The position numbers and the translations under genes are program-made. From assembly GCA_964598565.1 (NCBI GenBank), contig CAZRCG010000001.1:503798-567797 (forward strand): 64,000 nt of DNA, written 5' to 3'. Shown in pieces: positions 8,519-16,504 of the stretch (its first letter is position 1; each line of letters opens with the position of its first letter). Under the pieces are notes generated by a model that did no database searches, was not told the origin of the DNA, and was given only the letters and a program-made list of their open reading frames with translations. The DNA is from CAZRCG01 sp964598565. Lineage in GTDB: Bacteria; Bdellovibrionota; UBA2394.

Positions 8519-10025
8519 TCGAATCACCCTCTTCATGGCCACCTTTCTCCCATTCTTCCCTGCAGCCTCGCAAGGATTGATTGAGCCTTTCAAGTTCGAT
8601 CGAGATTTTCAAGAAGATCTCATGCTCTTTCAACGCGACAATACTTTGTTTCGAGGATTTTATCTCACTTCGTTTGAACGACCCGTTCAATCGCTGCCTC
8701 ATACCGGCCTACGATCCTTGTGGCTGAAGGCCAATGGCTATGATGGATCGTATATTCGCGGCACTCTTCATTATAGTCAGATTCAAGAACGAGAAACGCA
8801 GAGTGCCACTATGGGAAACGCGGATCATCCGGTACGTCTTTCTTCGCTCTTGCAAGGTAGCCGCGGCCTACCACTGCGATACGGCGATAATACCTACGCT
8901 CAACTAGAAACCGAGTGGCATCATGGACAGTGGCTTTTTGTTCGAGGGTCCTTTTATGGAGGCGGAGGCTCAACACATCCATACACATGGTATTTTTTTC
9001 AAGACCTCTACTCGGAACTTCGAATTAACAAACTCGTTCTTTCGGTGGGACGAAAACCGCTGGCCTGGGGCCAGTCTCATATCGGCCCCATTCTTTATTC
9101 TCAAAATGCGCGCAGCCTCGATATGATTCAGCTCTCTACGTTGCCCGTGCAGTGGCCATGGATCTTTCGTTATCTCGGCCATATTAAAGCCGAAATTTTT
9201 ATGTCTAGACTCGATGCAGAGCGCGACCCGGGTCACGACTGGCTGAGTGGTTGGCGACTTGGCTTGAAGCCCAGCCCTTGGTTTGAAATAAATCTCGGCA
9301 TGATCTATCAGTTCTGGGGTCGCGGCGTAGACTCATCGAACTTTAAAACTTTTATGTGGGAGCTACTAGGCATTCGAGAAAGCTATAGCGAGAATATCCA
9401 CGACAGTAGCAATGCCACCAATCGAGCCTTCGCCGGTGATATACGCCTCAATATTCAAAATGCACCATGGCCATTTTCGCTCTATAGCGAGCAACATTTA
9501 GAAGACTGCTGCGGAGATCTGTCTGCTCTCATTAAGAATGGACTCTCGTATACCTTTGGTACTCTCGTCAGCACCGGCAAAACGGCCGATGCCCATCGCT
9601 TTCGAATGGAGTATTCAAAAACCGGCATCAACCTCTATTTTCATCGCACATGGCCCTCGAGCCAGTCGAACGCGGGGCGCATCGCAGGGCATCCGCTCGG
9701 GCGAGCTTCTCAAGGTCTTTACTTCGATTGGAGTCGAGATTTCGAGAGCTTCCATGCATCCGCAGGGCTCTTCTGGCAGCAGCGTGACCGACGTCGTCAG
9801 ATTGAGAGCTTTCTGGACGGAAGTGAGACCCTGATCACCTCGTATCGACCCGACTTTCAGCGAGATGAAAAGCGCATGGGGCTACGCAGTGCCCTTCGAT
9901 TTCGATCGTGGAGAGAAAGTTTCGTAGATTTGGGAGCCTCGGGCATGCGCGTTTTGGGTAAAGAAAATTCGCAGCGAAAAACTTACGAATGGGGAGCCAG
10001 CGTCGGCATTTCTCGCTCTTGGTAG
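8502..10025 (+). CDS. Wzi-like outer-membrane beta-barrel protein (capsule assembly family)
   Basis: 507 residues from a GTG at 8502, chosen because it gives a complete signal peptide (KNCFIRITLFMATFLPFF..., cleavage near AASQG); the next start is the ATG at 8535. No clear ribosome binding site precedes either. The mature protein is made of alternating aromatic and polar strands (for example YIRGTLHY, LFVRGSFYGG, KLVLSVGRKPLAWG, FEINLGMIYQFWG) and ends in Trp, typical of outer-membrane barrels. The motif GRKPLAWGQSHIGP followed by NARSLDM resembles the capsule-assembly Wzi family, which anchors surface polysaccharide. A polysaccharide locus begins 6.5 kb downstream, which fits, but direct partnership is inference. 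Confidence 0.65.
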   Translation: MKNCFIRITLFMATFLPFFPAASQGLIEPFKFDRDFQEDLMLFQRDNTLFRGFYLTSFERPVQSLPHTGLRSLWLKANGYDGSYIRGTLHYSQIQERETQSATMGNADHPVRLSSLLQGSRGLPLRYGDNTYAQLETEWHHGQWLFVRGSFYGGGGSTHPYTWYFFQDLYSELRINKLVLSVGRKPLAWGQSHIGPILYSQNARSLDMIQLSTLPVQWPWIFRYLGHIKAEIFMSRLDAERDPGHDWLSGWRLGLKPSPWFEINLGMIYQFWGRGVDSSNFKTFMWELLGIRESYSENIHDSSNATNRAFAGDIRLNIQNAPWPFSLYSEQHLEDCCGDLSALIKNGLSYTFGTLVSTGKTADAHRFRMEYSKTGINLYFHRTWPSSQSNAGRIAGHPLGRASQGLYFDWSRDFESFHASAGLFWQQRDRRRQIESFLDGSETLITSYRPDFQRDEKRMGLRSALRFRSWRESFVDLGASGMRVLGKENSQRKTYEWGASVGISRSW

Positions 10026-10028
10026 ACC

Positions 10029-10631
10029 ATGGAAGCTTCCCCCGCCATCTATCTCAAAACAGCGACCTCAAAAGACTGGGCTCCTTACTGCGTTCAACAT
10101 ATTTCTTCGTTTCTTATCGACCATGCGGCGTGCGAGCGAAAGGCCTCGGCCACGGCAATTCATTTTGTGGTTCGCTACCCTGACCGCCCCATCTTACATC
10201 AGACCATGATTCGAGTCGCGCAAGAGGAGCTGCTCCATTTTCGCGAAGTCATGAAGATTGTCGAAGATCGTGGCCTTACGATTGGCGCCGACGAGAAAAA
10301 TACGTACGTAAACTCCCTCCTAAAAATGGAACGGCATGGGCGTAGTGAAGGATTTCTAGATCGTCTTCTCATTGTAGGAATTGTTGAAGCCCGTGGTTGT
10401 GAGCGCTTTCAACTTTTTGGAGAGGCACTTGCAACTTTCACACCTGACGATATCACCTTAATCAATTTTTATAGGAGACTCGCCAAGGCGGAGGCTAAGC
10501 ATCATCAAATTTTTGTAAATGCAGCGCTGCGCTTTTTTGAGAAGACCGTCGTCGAAGAGCGTCTTGAAGAGCTCCTGCAAGTAGAGGCGCATATTATTCA
10601 AAGTCTCCCATTAAGAGCGGCTGTCCATTGA
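10029..10631 (+). CDS. miaE: tRNA-(ms2io6A37) hydroxylase MiaE
   Basis: 200 residues, the usual family length. MiaE is a diiron monooxygenase that hydroxylates the isopentenyl side chain of 2-methylthio-isopentenyl-A37 in tRNA. The ferritin-like iron ligands are visible: E36 in the first helix, the ExxH pair E67/H70 (EELLHF), then VEARGCERF and EAKHHQ in helices 3 and 4. It begins four bases after the Wzi-like gene. Its stop TGA overlaps the TTG start of the following glycosyltransferase (TTGA), which suggests translational coupling. The miaA and miaB genes that make its substrate are not in the window. Confidence 0.9.
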   Translation: MEASPAIYLKTATSKDWAPYCVQHISSFLIDHAACERKASATAIHFVVRYPDRPILHQTMIRVAQEELLHFREVMKIVEDRGLTIGADEKNTYVNSLLKMERHGRSEGFLDRLLIVGIVEARGCERFQLFGEALATFTPDDITLINFYRRLAKAEAKHHQIFVNAALRFFEKTVVEERLEELLQVEAHIIQSLPLRAAVH

Positions 10632-11974
10632 ACGCTCTCGATGACTATCTCGCCACTTATGCCGAACCTGACTTCGAAGCTCTCGCATTCTTAACCGCCG
10701 AGCTCGAACCCTCTCTGGCGTTTGATGACGGCGTGCTTATTCCATCTCGCGGCGAAGGCAGAAATTTACTCCTCACACTTCAGAGTCTATCAGAGGCGGC
10801 CCTTGGCCCTACCTGCGTCGTGGTCATTCTTAATGGCAGTCAGAATGAGCAAACCTCTAATGAAGAATCCTATCAAGCCCTTGTGTCGTGGGCAGAGGCT
10901 ACAAGCACCTCTCACAACCTAAGTCTCTGCACTCACGGCCTGCTCTCTATTCTTATCATTCGCTTCGAGCGCTTGGAGCTATCCCAATCTTGTGTAGGCT
11001 GGGCTCGAAAAGTTGGAGCCGATCTTTTGGTGAGGTTGTATCACATCAAAAAACTCAGATCTCCATGGATTCGATCTCTCGACGCAGACTGCCTCGTTAG
11101 CAGAAACTATTTCGACGACCTTCACGAAGTTCGTAAGCTCAGTAAAGTCTATAAGCTCGATGAAGTTCATAAGCTCAATTCCGAGCTAGCGCCCGATAGA
11201 ATTTCGGCATTTACCTTTCACCTCTGTCACCAAGAGCCCGATGAGCCTGTATTGAAACGCGCCATAGCCGATTACGAGTTTTTTCTTCATTACTACCGCG
11301 ACGGCTTGTCTTATGCCGGCTCCCCTTACGCGTTTCTCACCGTGGGCAGTGCCTTCGCCTTTCATGCCCACGCCTACGCTGAAGTCAGAGGGTTTCCGCA
11401 GCGCCAGGCGGGCGAAGACTTTTATCTTCTCAATAAGCTTCGAAAACGCGGCCAGATCGCTGAGTCGAACGCCCTCGTCAGACCACAAGCTCGACTATCG
11501 CAACGAGTGCCATTCGGAACCGGGCCTGCTCTCAAGGCCATCGAGGCTTCTTACCAGGCAGGGCAGCCCTATCTGGTCTATCATCCCGATTGTTTTCAAC
11601 AATTGCGACGACTCCTCATCTTTTTAAGGCAATGGGCCATTCGCGACCATGGCACTTTGTCCGAAGCCGTCCACAAACTGCCCGCCGAAACAAGACCAGA
11701 AAACTCGGTCATTTACCGACTCGAGGCCGCTCTTTCCGGGCGCAAAAATCCTGCCAATCGCCTCCATACGCTGCATGAAGCTTTTGATGGCTTTAGCAGC
11801 CTGCGCTTCATTCACGGTTGCAACGCTCTCTATCCACGAGTCTCAATAGAAAGCTTGAGGGAGTTTGGGGGCAGCCCTTTGCGATATCCAACCAAGGATT
11901 TGCAAGGTAGCCACTCCGTGATAGAGAGCTGGTATGAACGAAATCACACCCCCAGCACCCTCCTCGTCTGTTGA
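10628..11974 (+). CDS. Family 2 type glycosyltransferase
   Basis: 448 residues from a TTG at 10628 that overlaps the miaE stop. The first half has the GT-A pattern: LIPSRGEGRNLLLTLQSL (strand 1), VVILNGSQN (strand 2), then SLDADCLVSRNYF, the DxD metal/nucleotide-sugar site. GEDFYLLNKLRKRG is the typical acceptor-side ED motif. A threefold 18-bp repeat inserts the hexapeptides EVRKLS, KVYKLD and EVHKLN after the DxD strand (11126-11179). There are no transmembrane segments. The acceptor is unknown. The gene is outside the main polysaccharide locus and sits between tRNA-modification and Fe-S genes. Confidence 0.75.
   Translation: MNALDDYLATYAEPDFEALAFLTAELEPSLAFDDGVLIPSRGEGRNLLLTLQSLSEAALGPTCVVVILNGSQNEQTSNEESYQALVSWAEATSTSHNLSLCTHGLLSILIIRFERLELSQSCVGWARKVGADLLVRLYHIKKLRSPWIRSLDADCLVSRNYFDDLHEVRKLSKVYKLDEVHKLNSELAPDRISAFTFHLCHQEPDEPVLKRAIADYEFFLHYYRDGLSYAGSPYAFLTVGSAFAFHAHAYAEVRGFPQRQAGEDFYLLNKLRKRGQIAESNALVRPQARLSQRVPFGTGPALKAIEASYQAGQPYLVYHPDCFQQLRRLLIFLRQWAIRDHGTLSEAVHKLPAETRPENSVIYRLEAALSGRKNPANRLHTLHEAFDGFSSLRFIHGCNALYPRVSIESLREFGGSPLRYPTKDLQGSHSVIESWYERNHTPSTLLVC
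11126..11179 (+). repeat. Three 18-bp degenerate tandem units inside the glycosyltransferase gene
   Basis: Units at 11126-11143, 11144-11161 and 11162-11179 share the pattern (G/A)AAGT..(G/A)TAAGCTC.(A/G)T and encode six residues each: EVRKLS, KVYKLD, EVHKLN. The in-frame 18-bp period and internal position suggest expansion of a surface loop or short helix. Confidence 0.8.
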
Positions 11975-12512
11975 TGTAATACTCCAATTTACGCCCAATC
12001 CCGATACGCTAAAGTACGAAACCAATGTTTCCATACTGCCCGTTGGCGCTATGAATTTTCCGACGAGAGAGTCGGTACAGGGCCGATCGGGACTCGCCGA
12101 CGCTCTCTTTCAAGAGCGCGATATTAAAGCGCTCATGTTTGGAAAAACCTTTGTCACCGTGACCCTTTCTACTCAAGACCGTCTTGCTGAAGTGAACGAT
12201 TGGATTCGCAAAACTATTGCCGACTATCTTGAGTCTGGAAAACCCGTGATCGAAGCTGCCACCCAGTCGATTTTAAAGCCCTTGACTGATATTGAGCAAA
12301 AAATTGTAGAAATTTTAGACCGCGATATTCGGCCGGCTGTGGCGATGGACGGGGGCGATATCAGTTTTGAAAAATTTGAAGACGGCTTTGTGTATCTGAA
12401 AATGCAAGGCTCTTGCTCGGGCTGCCCTTCCTCGATGATGACCCTAAAAATGGGTGTCGAAACCCGCCTCAAAGAAGCCATCCCCGAGGTGCAAGAGGTA
12501 ATTCCGGTTTGA
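11934..12512 (+). CDS. Nfu-type iron-sulfur cluster carrier
   Basis: 192 residues. An N-terminal Nfu_N domain (residues about 11-100: FTPNPDTLKYE, FQERDIKALMFGKTFVTVT) precedes a NifU C-terminal domain (residues about 115-192) with AMDGGDISF and the CSGCPSS cluster-binding CxxC. Such proteins receive and pass 4Fe-4S clusters to client enzymes; the radical-SAM enzyme QueE nearby would be a plausible client. The start ATG lies 41 bases inside the end of the glycosyltransferase gene, in another frame. Its stop overlaps the TTG start of queC (TTGA). Confidence 0.9.
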   Translation: MNEITPPAPSSSVDVILQFTPNPDTLKYETNVSILPVGAMNFPTRESVQGRSGLADALFQERDIKALMFGKTFVTVTLSTQDRLAEVNDWIRKTIADYLESGKPVIEAATQSILKPLTDIEQKIVEILDRDIRPAVAMDGGDISFEKFEDGFVYLKMQGSCSGCPSSMMTLKMGVETRLKEAIPEVQEVIPV

Positions 12513-13336
12513 ATTCCGATTCTGACCATACTCCAGACGGCGATGCTCACACCTCAAAGGGCGCGTCCCCACCAAAAAAGTGGGTGCTTCTTCTGAGTGG
12601 TGGACTCGACTCAGCCACTTTGGCCGCTGATCTTAAAGCCCAGGGTCATTCCCTCGTTGCGCTCAGCGTGCTCTATGGTCAACGCCACTCTCGCGAGATG
12701 GTCGCCGCTCAAGAATTGAGCGAGCATTTACAGATAGCTCATCGCACGGTCGATCTCACCGGACTCCAACCCCTGATATCAAAGAGCTCGCAAACGGGAG
12801 ATTTTGAAGTTCCTGAAGGTCACTATACCGAGGCTTCGATGAAGCTAACGGTGGTACCCAACCGAAATATGATTTTGCTCTCGGTTGCACTCGGGCTTGC
12901 CGTCAACCTTCGCTATGACGGAGTGGCCTATGCCGCTCACAGCGGCGATCATACAATTTACCCGGATTGTCGGCGCGTTTTTGTAGACGCTATGAACGAC
13001 GCCGCTCAACTCTGCGATTGGCATCCCGTCAAAGTTTGGGCTCCCTATGCGACGTATTCCAAGGCCGATATTTTGAAGAGAGCTCTTGAGCTAAGCTTGC
13101 CAATCGAAAAAACATGGAGCTGCTACAAGGGTGAAGATATTCACTGCGGTCGCTGCGGAACCTGTGTCGAAAGACGTGAGGCTTTCGCTCTGCTAAACCT
13201 GCCTGACCCCACCCGCTATCAGAGCGACGGCCAGGCTCTTGACGATTTAGCGCCGAATGTATCGTATCCAACTAGTGCCTCCATGAGGATACCGATGAGC
13301 CCATCGCCAAACGCCCCTCGAGTGGGAAATCTTTGA
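12509..13336 (+). CDS. queC: 7-cyano-7-deazaguanine synthase QueC
   Basis: 275 residues from the TTG at 12509, which overlaps the preceding stop and has AAGAGG upstream. QueC uses ATP and ammonia to convert 7-carboxy-7-deazaguanine to preQ0 in queuosine synthesis. The PP-loop SGGLDSAT is near residue 23, followed by VPNRNM and AHSGDH. The C-terminal zinc site is CYKGEDIHCGRCGTC. A hydrophilic N-terminal extension of about 20 residues precedes the PP-loop domain. It is followed one base later by queD, so the three que genes form one operon. Confidence 0.93.
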   Translation: MNSDSDHTPDGDAHTSKGASPPKKWVLLLSGGLDSATLAADLKAQGHSLVALSVLYGQRHSREMVAAQELSEHLQIAHRTVDLTGLQPLISKSSQTGDFEVPEGHYTEASMKLTVVPNRNMILLSVALGLAVNLRYDGVAYAAHSGDHTIYPDCRRVFVDAMNDAAQLCDWHPVKVWAPYATYSKADILKRALELSLPIEKTWSCYKGEDIHCGRCGTCVERREAFALLNLPDPTRYQSDGQALDDLAPNVSYPTSASMRIPMSPSPNAPRVGNL

Positions 13337-13337
13337 T

Positions 13338-13736
13338 ATGGCTCGATGGACGATTGAAAAAGAGTTTTGCTTTGAAGCGAGTCACGTTTTGCCTCACCAC
13401 GACGGAAAGTGCCGCCGTCTTCACGGCCACTCATGGAAGGGTCGACTCGTATGCGAAGGCGATCGCCTTCACGAAAGTGGCCCTCAAACAGGTATGCTTC
13501 TTGATTTTGGCCGCATGTCGGCCGCCATTAAACCTCTGCTTGAAGACCATCTCGATCACTATCACTTAAATGAATCGCTGGCCCTTGAGAGCCCAACCTC
13601 CGAGGCAGTCGCTCGATGGATCTTCGAGAAGGTCAAAGTCAAAGTTCCCGAACTATCTGCCGTTATCATAGACGAAACATGCACCTGCCGATGCCTCTAT
13701 AGAGAGACAAGCGAAAACAAGTTAAGTGGAATTTAG
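13338..13736 (+). CDS. queD: 6-carboxytetrahydropterin synthase QueD
   Basis: 132 residues, the normal size. QueD converts dihydroneopterin triphosphate to 6-carboxytetrahydropterin, the second step of preQ0 synthesis. The zinc histidines are in FEASHVLPHHDGKCRRLHGHSW, with the catalytic Cys in the same segment, and the pterin-anchoring Glu is in VIIDETCTC. The gene lies between queC and queE with only one base separating it from queC and a possible 11-base overlap with queE, so it belongs to the preQ0 operon. Confidence 0.93.
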   Translation: MARWTIEKEFCFEASHVLPHHDGKCRRLHGHSWKGRLVCEGDRLHESGPQTGMLLDFGRMSAAIKPLLEDHLDHYHLNESLALESPTSEAVARWIFEKVKVKVPELSAVIIDETCTCRCLYRETSENKLSGI

Positions 13737-13743
13737 AAGCGCG

Positions 13744-14367
13744 ATGAATACTGCCGAACAGACACTGCCTTTGCACTCATACCGCATCAATGAGATTTTT
13801 CTTAGTCTTCAGGGAGAAGGTATCCGAGCTGGCACTCTTAATTTTTTCATTCGTTTCACTGGCTGCAATCTGCAGTGTCGAAAAGAGACCGAGGGCTTTG
13901 ATTGCGATACCGAATTTCAATCGGGGCGCCCCCTTACAAAAGAAGAAATTCATGCAGAACTTCGCTCCCTGTCGACAACCTGTGAATGGATTATTTTTAC
14001 GGGGGGTGAGCCTGCCTTACAACTCGACGACACACTCGTAGGTTTTTTTAAATCGCTAGGCTATAAACTTGCGATTGAAACAAATGGCAGCCGTCCGCTG
14101 CCAGATGGACTTGACTGGATTTGTGTTTCCCCTAAAACAGCGGAACATACATTGAAGGTTTCCTTTGCTCACGAGCTTAAATACGTACGCTCGCATGGCA
14201 TGGCCATACCGAAGCCTACGGTGAAGGCCGACAACCTTCTCATCAGTGCCGCTTGGGAAGCCGAAGGCCCTTCGAAAAAGAATATTGAATGGTGCATCAG
14301 GCTAGTAACGGAAAATCCCGCTTGGAGGCTCTCCCTTCAACAACACAAACTTATGGGAATTCGTTAG
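13744..14367 (+). CDS. queE: 7-carboxy-7-deazaguanine synthase QueE (radical SAM)
   Basis: 207 residues from the ATG at 13744; an ATG at 13726 that overlaps queD would add six residues. QueE rearranges 6-carboxytetrahydropterin to 7-carboxy-7-deazaguanine with a 4Fe-4S cluster and SAM. IFLSLQGEGIRAG, FTGCNLQC, IIFTGGEPALQ, AIETNGS and the C-terminal QQHKLMGIR are family hallmarks. The cluster cysteines are spaced CxxxC-x8-C (third Cys in GFDCDTEF) instead of the usual CxxxCxxC, so six residues are inserted before the third cysteine. It ends the que operon and converges on the next minus-strand gene. Confidence 0.9.
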   Translation: MNTAEQTLPLHSYRINEIFLSLQGEGIRAGTLNFFIRFTGCNLQCRKETEGFDCDTEFQSGRPLTKEEIHAELRSLSTTCEWIIFTGGEPALQLDDTLVGFFKSLGYKLAIETNGSRPLPDGLDWICVSPKTAEHTLKVSFAHELKYVRSHGMAIPKPTVKADNLLISAAWEAEGPSKKNIEWCIRLVTENPAWRLSLQQHKLMGIR

Positions 14368-14377
14368 CCCGCTTATT

Positions 14378-15241
14378 TCATGAAGTTCCGACTGCAGCGG
14401 CTGAGCCATTGGCGTGAAGTTGGCTAGGAGTCACAAGCGCCACCAAATTGGCCCGATCTTCCACTGAAAGAATCTCAAATCCTGTGCGTTCGAGCATGGC
14501 CATCCATTCGTCACGATGAGCCACTTTTACGACGGGATGAAGTATGGCATCCGCCAAACCACTGATCGTCTCCGCATCTCTGCCAAGCTCTATCTTTCGC
14601 TCACGCAACCACGCCTGAATATTGGCCAGCTGCCGCCGCTTCATCCGATACGATTGCCACCGATTAATGTGAAGTCGTAGCGACTGAATCTCGCCAGGCA
14701 TGGCGCCAGCAAAAACTTCTTCATAGAGGACTGGCTCTTTCTGTTTGAAGTCCCTGCGAAGCTCCTCAAGTCGAATGCGATCGTCAGACGAATACACCAT
14801 AACACGCATCAAACCCCCGGAGCGCAAACAGCCCTTCAAGACGCTCAACGATTGTTCGGGATTTTCCGTATGATGAATAACGCCATACGCGTCAATAAGA
14901 TCAAATTTTTCTTGAAGGTCGATCGATCGCGCCGCTTCCATGAAATCTTCCTGTCTAAAATCCACCGAAGGATAGCCAAACAAAAGACTGCGTACTTGAG
15001 CGATTGTGAGATTGGCGGCTGACAGATCGCTCGCCCGAATATGGGAACGGGGATAGGCCCTAGCAAATAATAAGGGAGACAATGCACCACAGCCAACCAG
15101 CCAAATATGTTCTGGCTCCCAGCCTTTACTTAAATGAGGCGCTTTAAATCGAATTTTCTTCAATTCACTGCGTCTGCCCGCAAACCACAGAGGATAATCA
15201 GGATACGGAAAGCGCTCGTAATGATCTTTCACAGCCTCCAT
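14378..15241 (-). CDS. Class I SAM-dependent methyltransferase
   Basis: 287 residues. HIWLVGCGALSP is motif I, IRASDLS the acidic loop, FDLIDAYGVIHHTENP motif IV and GCLRSGGLMRVMVYS the post-IV strand. The N-terminus (HYERFPYPDYP) resembles methyltransferases that follow tetratricopeptide or ketosteroid-type domains. The substrate is unknown. Its ATG overlaps the stop of the upstream flavoprotein (TAATG), so the two are translationally coupled. Confidence 0.75.
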   Translation of the reverse strand: MEAVKDHYERFPYPDYPLWFAGRRSELKKIRFKAPHLSKGWEPEHIWLVGCGALSPLLFARAYPRSHIRASDLSAANLTIAQVRSLLFGYPSVDFRQEDFMEAARSIDLQEKFDLIDAYGVIHHTENPEQSLSVLKGCLRSGGLMRVMVYSSDDRIRLEELRRDFKQKEPVLYEEVFAGAMPGEIQSLRLHINRWQSYRMKRRQLANIQAWLRERKIELGRDAETISGLADAILHPVVKVAHRDEWMAMLERTGFEILSVEDRANLVALVTPSQLHANGSAAAVGTS

Positions 15242-16398
15242 TACGCAAGCTGTCTCATGATGGCCTCAGCACTTCGAAATGAGGCATTGTAGGCCATAAT
15301 TATAGAGCCGCCCAATTTGCCCGCGACAAGATCGCCCAGCAGATAAAGGCCTGAAATATTGGTTTCACCCGTCGCACTAATTTTTGGCCAATCGTTTTCG
15401 AAGTGAATCCCCGCCGTCTTAAGAAAATTGACAGGTGTGGTCCCTCCAATCGCATAGACAATGCGATCAAAGACTTCTGTGGTAGGACAGCCGGCCCGCT
15501 CCCCAGGCGATGTGACATTCCCTTCCGCAGATGATGCGACACAGCCCGCCCCTTCCACCGCGGGCGCGACGCTGGCAGTTTCTGCCCCTCGCCCTTCGCC
15601 TGCTCGCCATACCACTTCGGGCTTTCCACCCTGATCTCTAATTTCAGCGATCTCGCATTTCATGCGAATGTCCACATGATTCTGGGCAGCTAAAGATTCT
15701 AGCGCCAGGCGATTTTGATCTAGCATGCGCCTAAAGGTTTCTCCTCGATACGCGAGCGATACTTTATTTGAATCTTGCACCAAGACCTGCGCATACTCTG
15801 CCGAAGAATCTCCACCCCCCACCACTAAGACCTTCTCGTTCTTAATGGGGACGGTCGTCAAATCAAACAAGACCTGCTTTCTCAAGGAACTTGGAATTTT
15901 CAGATCAGGTTTATTGGGTCTTCCGAGTATGCCAATACCCACGGCGACGACTCGAGCCTCACAAAAATTTTGACCCACCGTCACCCGAAAGCCCCCTGCC
16001 ATTGGCTCAACCTTAGTAACTTCTGCCTGATACCGAATGGGAATTTGGTAGCGCTTTATTAATTCATTAAAATACGTCAGCGTTTCAGCTTTCGTTAGGT
16101 CGGGAAAGCAGGGCAAATGCCCATGTGTTTCGGTCGGTAAATTCTTATAGTTGGCGAGAGTCATTTTCTTTTCAGGATAGAACTTGCGAATGGCTTCCAC
16201 CGGCAGAGCGCCTTTTTCAAGCACCATTAGGCGACCGCGATCGAGCCCCATCTCAAGCAATTCAATGGCAAGAGACAAGCCACCGGGCCCCGCTCCGACA
16301 ATCACAATATCGCTCGAAGTACCCGCTGACTCATTAGAAAGACTCACCCCTGTAGTATAACGCTGATTCATCGTGCGACAAGACAGATTGATTTGCAC
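15241..16398 (-). CDS. YpdA-like FAD/NAD(P)H-dependent oxidoreductase
   Basis: 385 residues from a GTG at 16398 preceded by GGGGAG; an ATG at 16371 is an alternative. VIVGAGPGGLSLAIEL is the FAD Rossmann motif near residue 33, VLVVGGGDSSAEYA the NAD(P)H motif, and ISGLYLLGDLVAG the C-terminal FAD motif. There is no redox CxxC as in thioredoxin reductase, which fits the YpdA/bacillithiol-disulfide reductase group. A low-complexity stretch rich in Ala, Glu and Gly (residues about 273-310) is inserted before the final FAD segment. The natural substrate is unknown. Confidence 0.7.
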   Translation of the reverse strand: MQINLSCRTMNQRYTTGVSLSNESAGTSSDIVIVGAGPGGLSLAIELLEMGLDRGRLMVLEKGALPVEAIRKFYPEKKMTLANYKNLPTETHGHLPCFPDLTKAETLTYFNELIKRYQIPIRYQAEVTKVEPMAGGFRVTVGQNFCEARVVAVGIGILGRPNKPDLKIPSSLRKQVLFDLTTVPIKNEKVLVVGGGDSSAEYAQVLVQDSNKVSLAYRGETFRRMLDQNRLALESLAAQNHVDIRMKCEIAEIRDQGGKPEVVWRAGEGRGAETASVAPAVEGAGCVASSAEGNVTSPGERAGCPTTEVFDRIVYAIGGTTPVNFLKTAGIHFENDWPKISATGETNISGLYLLGDLVAGKLGGSIIMAYNASFRSAEAIMRQLA

Positions 16399-16504
16399 GG
16401 GGGCACTCCCCGCAATTCTGCGCTTGCCGTAAAACTTACTTCGGGCGGCGCCCAGGCACTTTGTTTGGTTGATTTTGAACTCAAGCTTTGCAACCTTATG
16501 GCGG

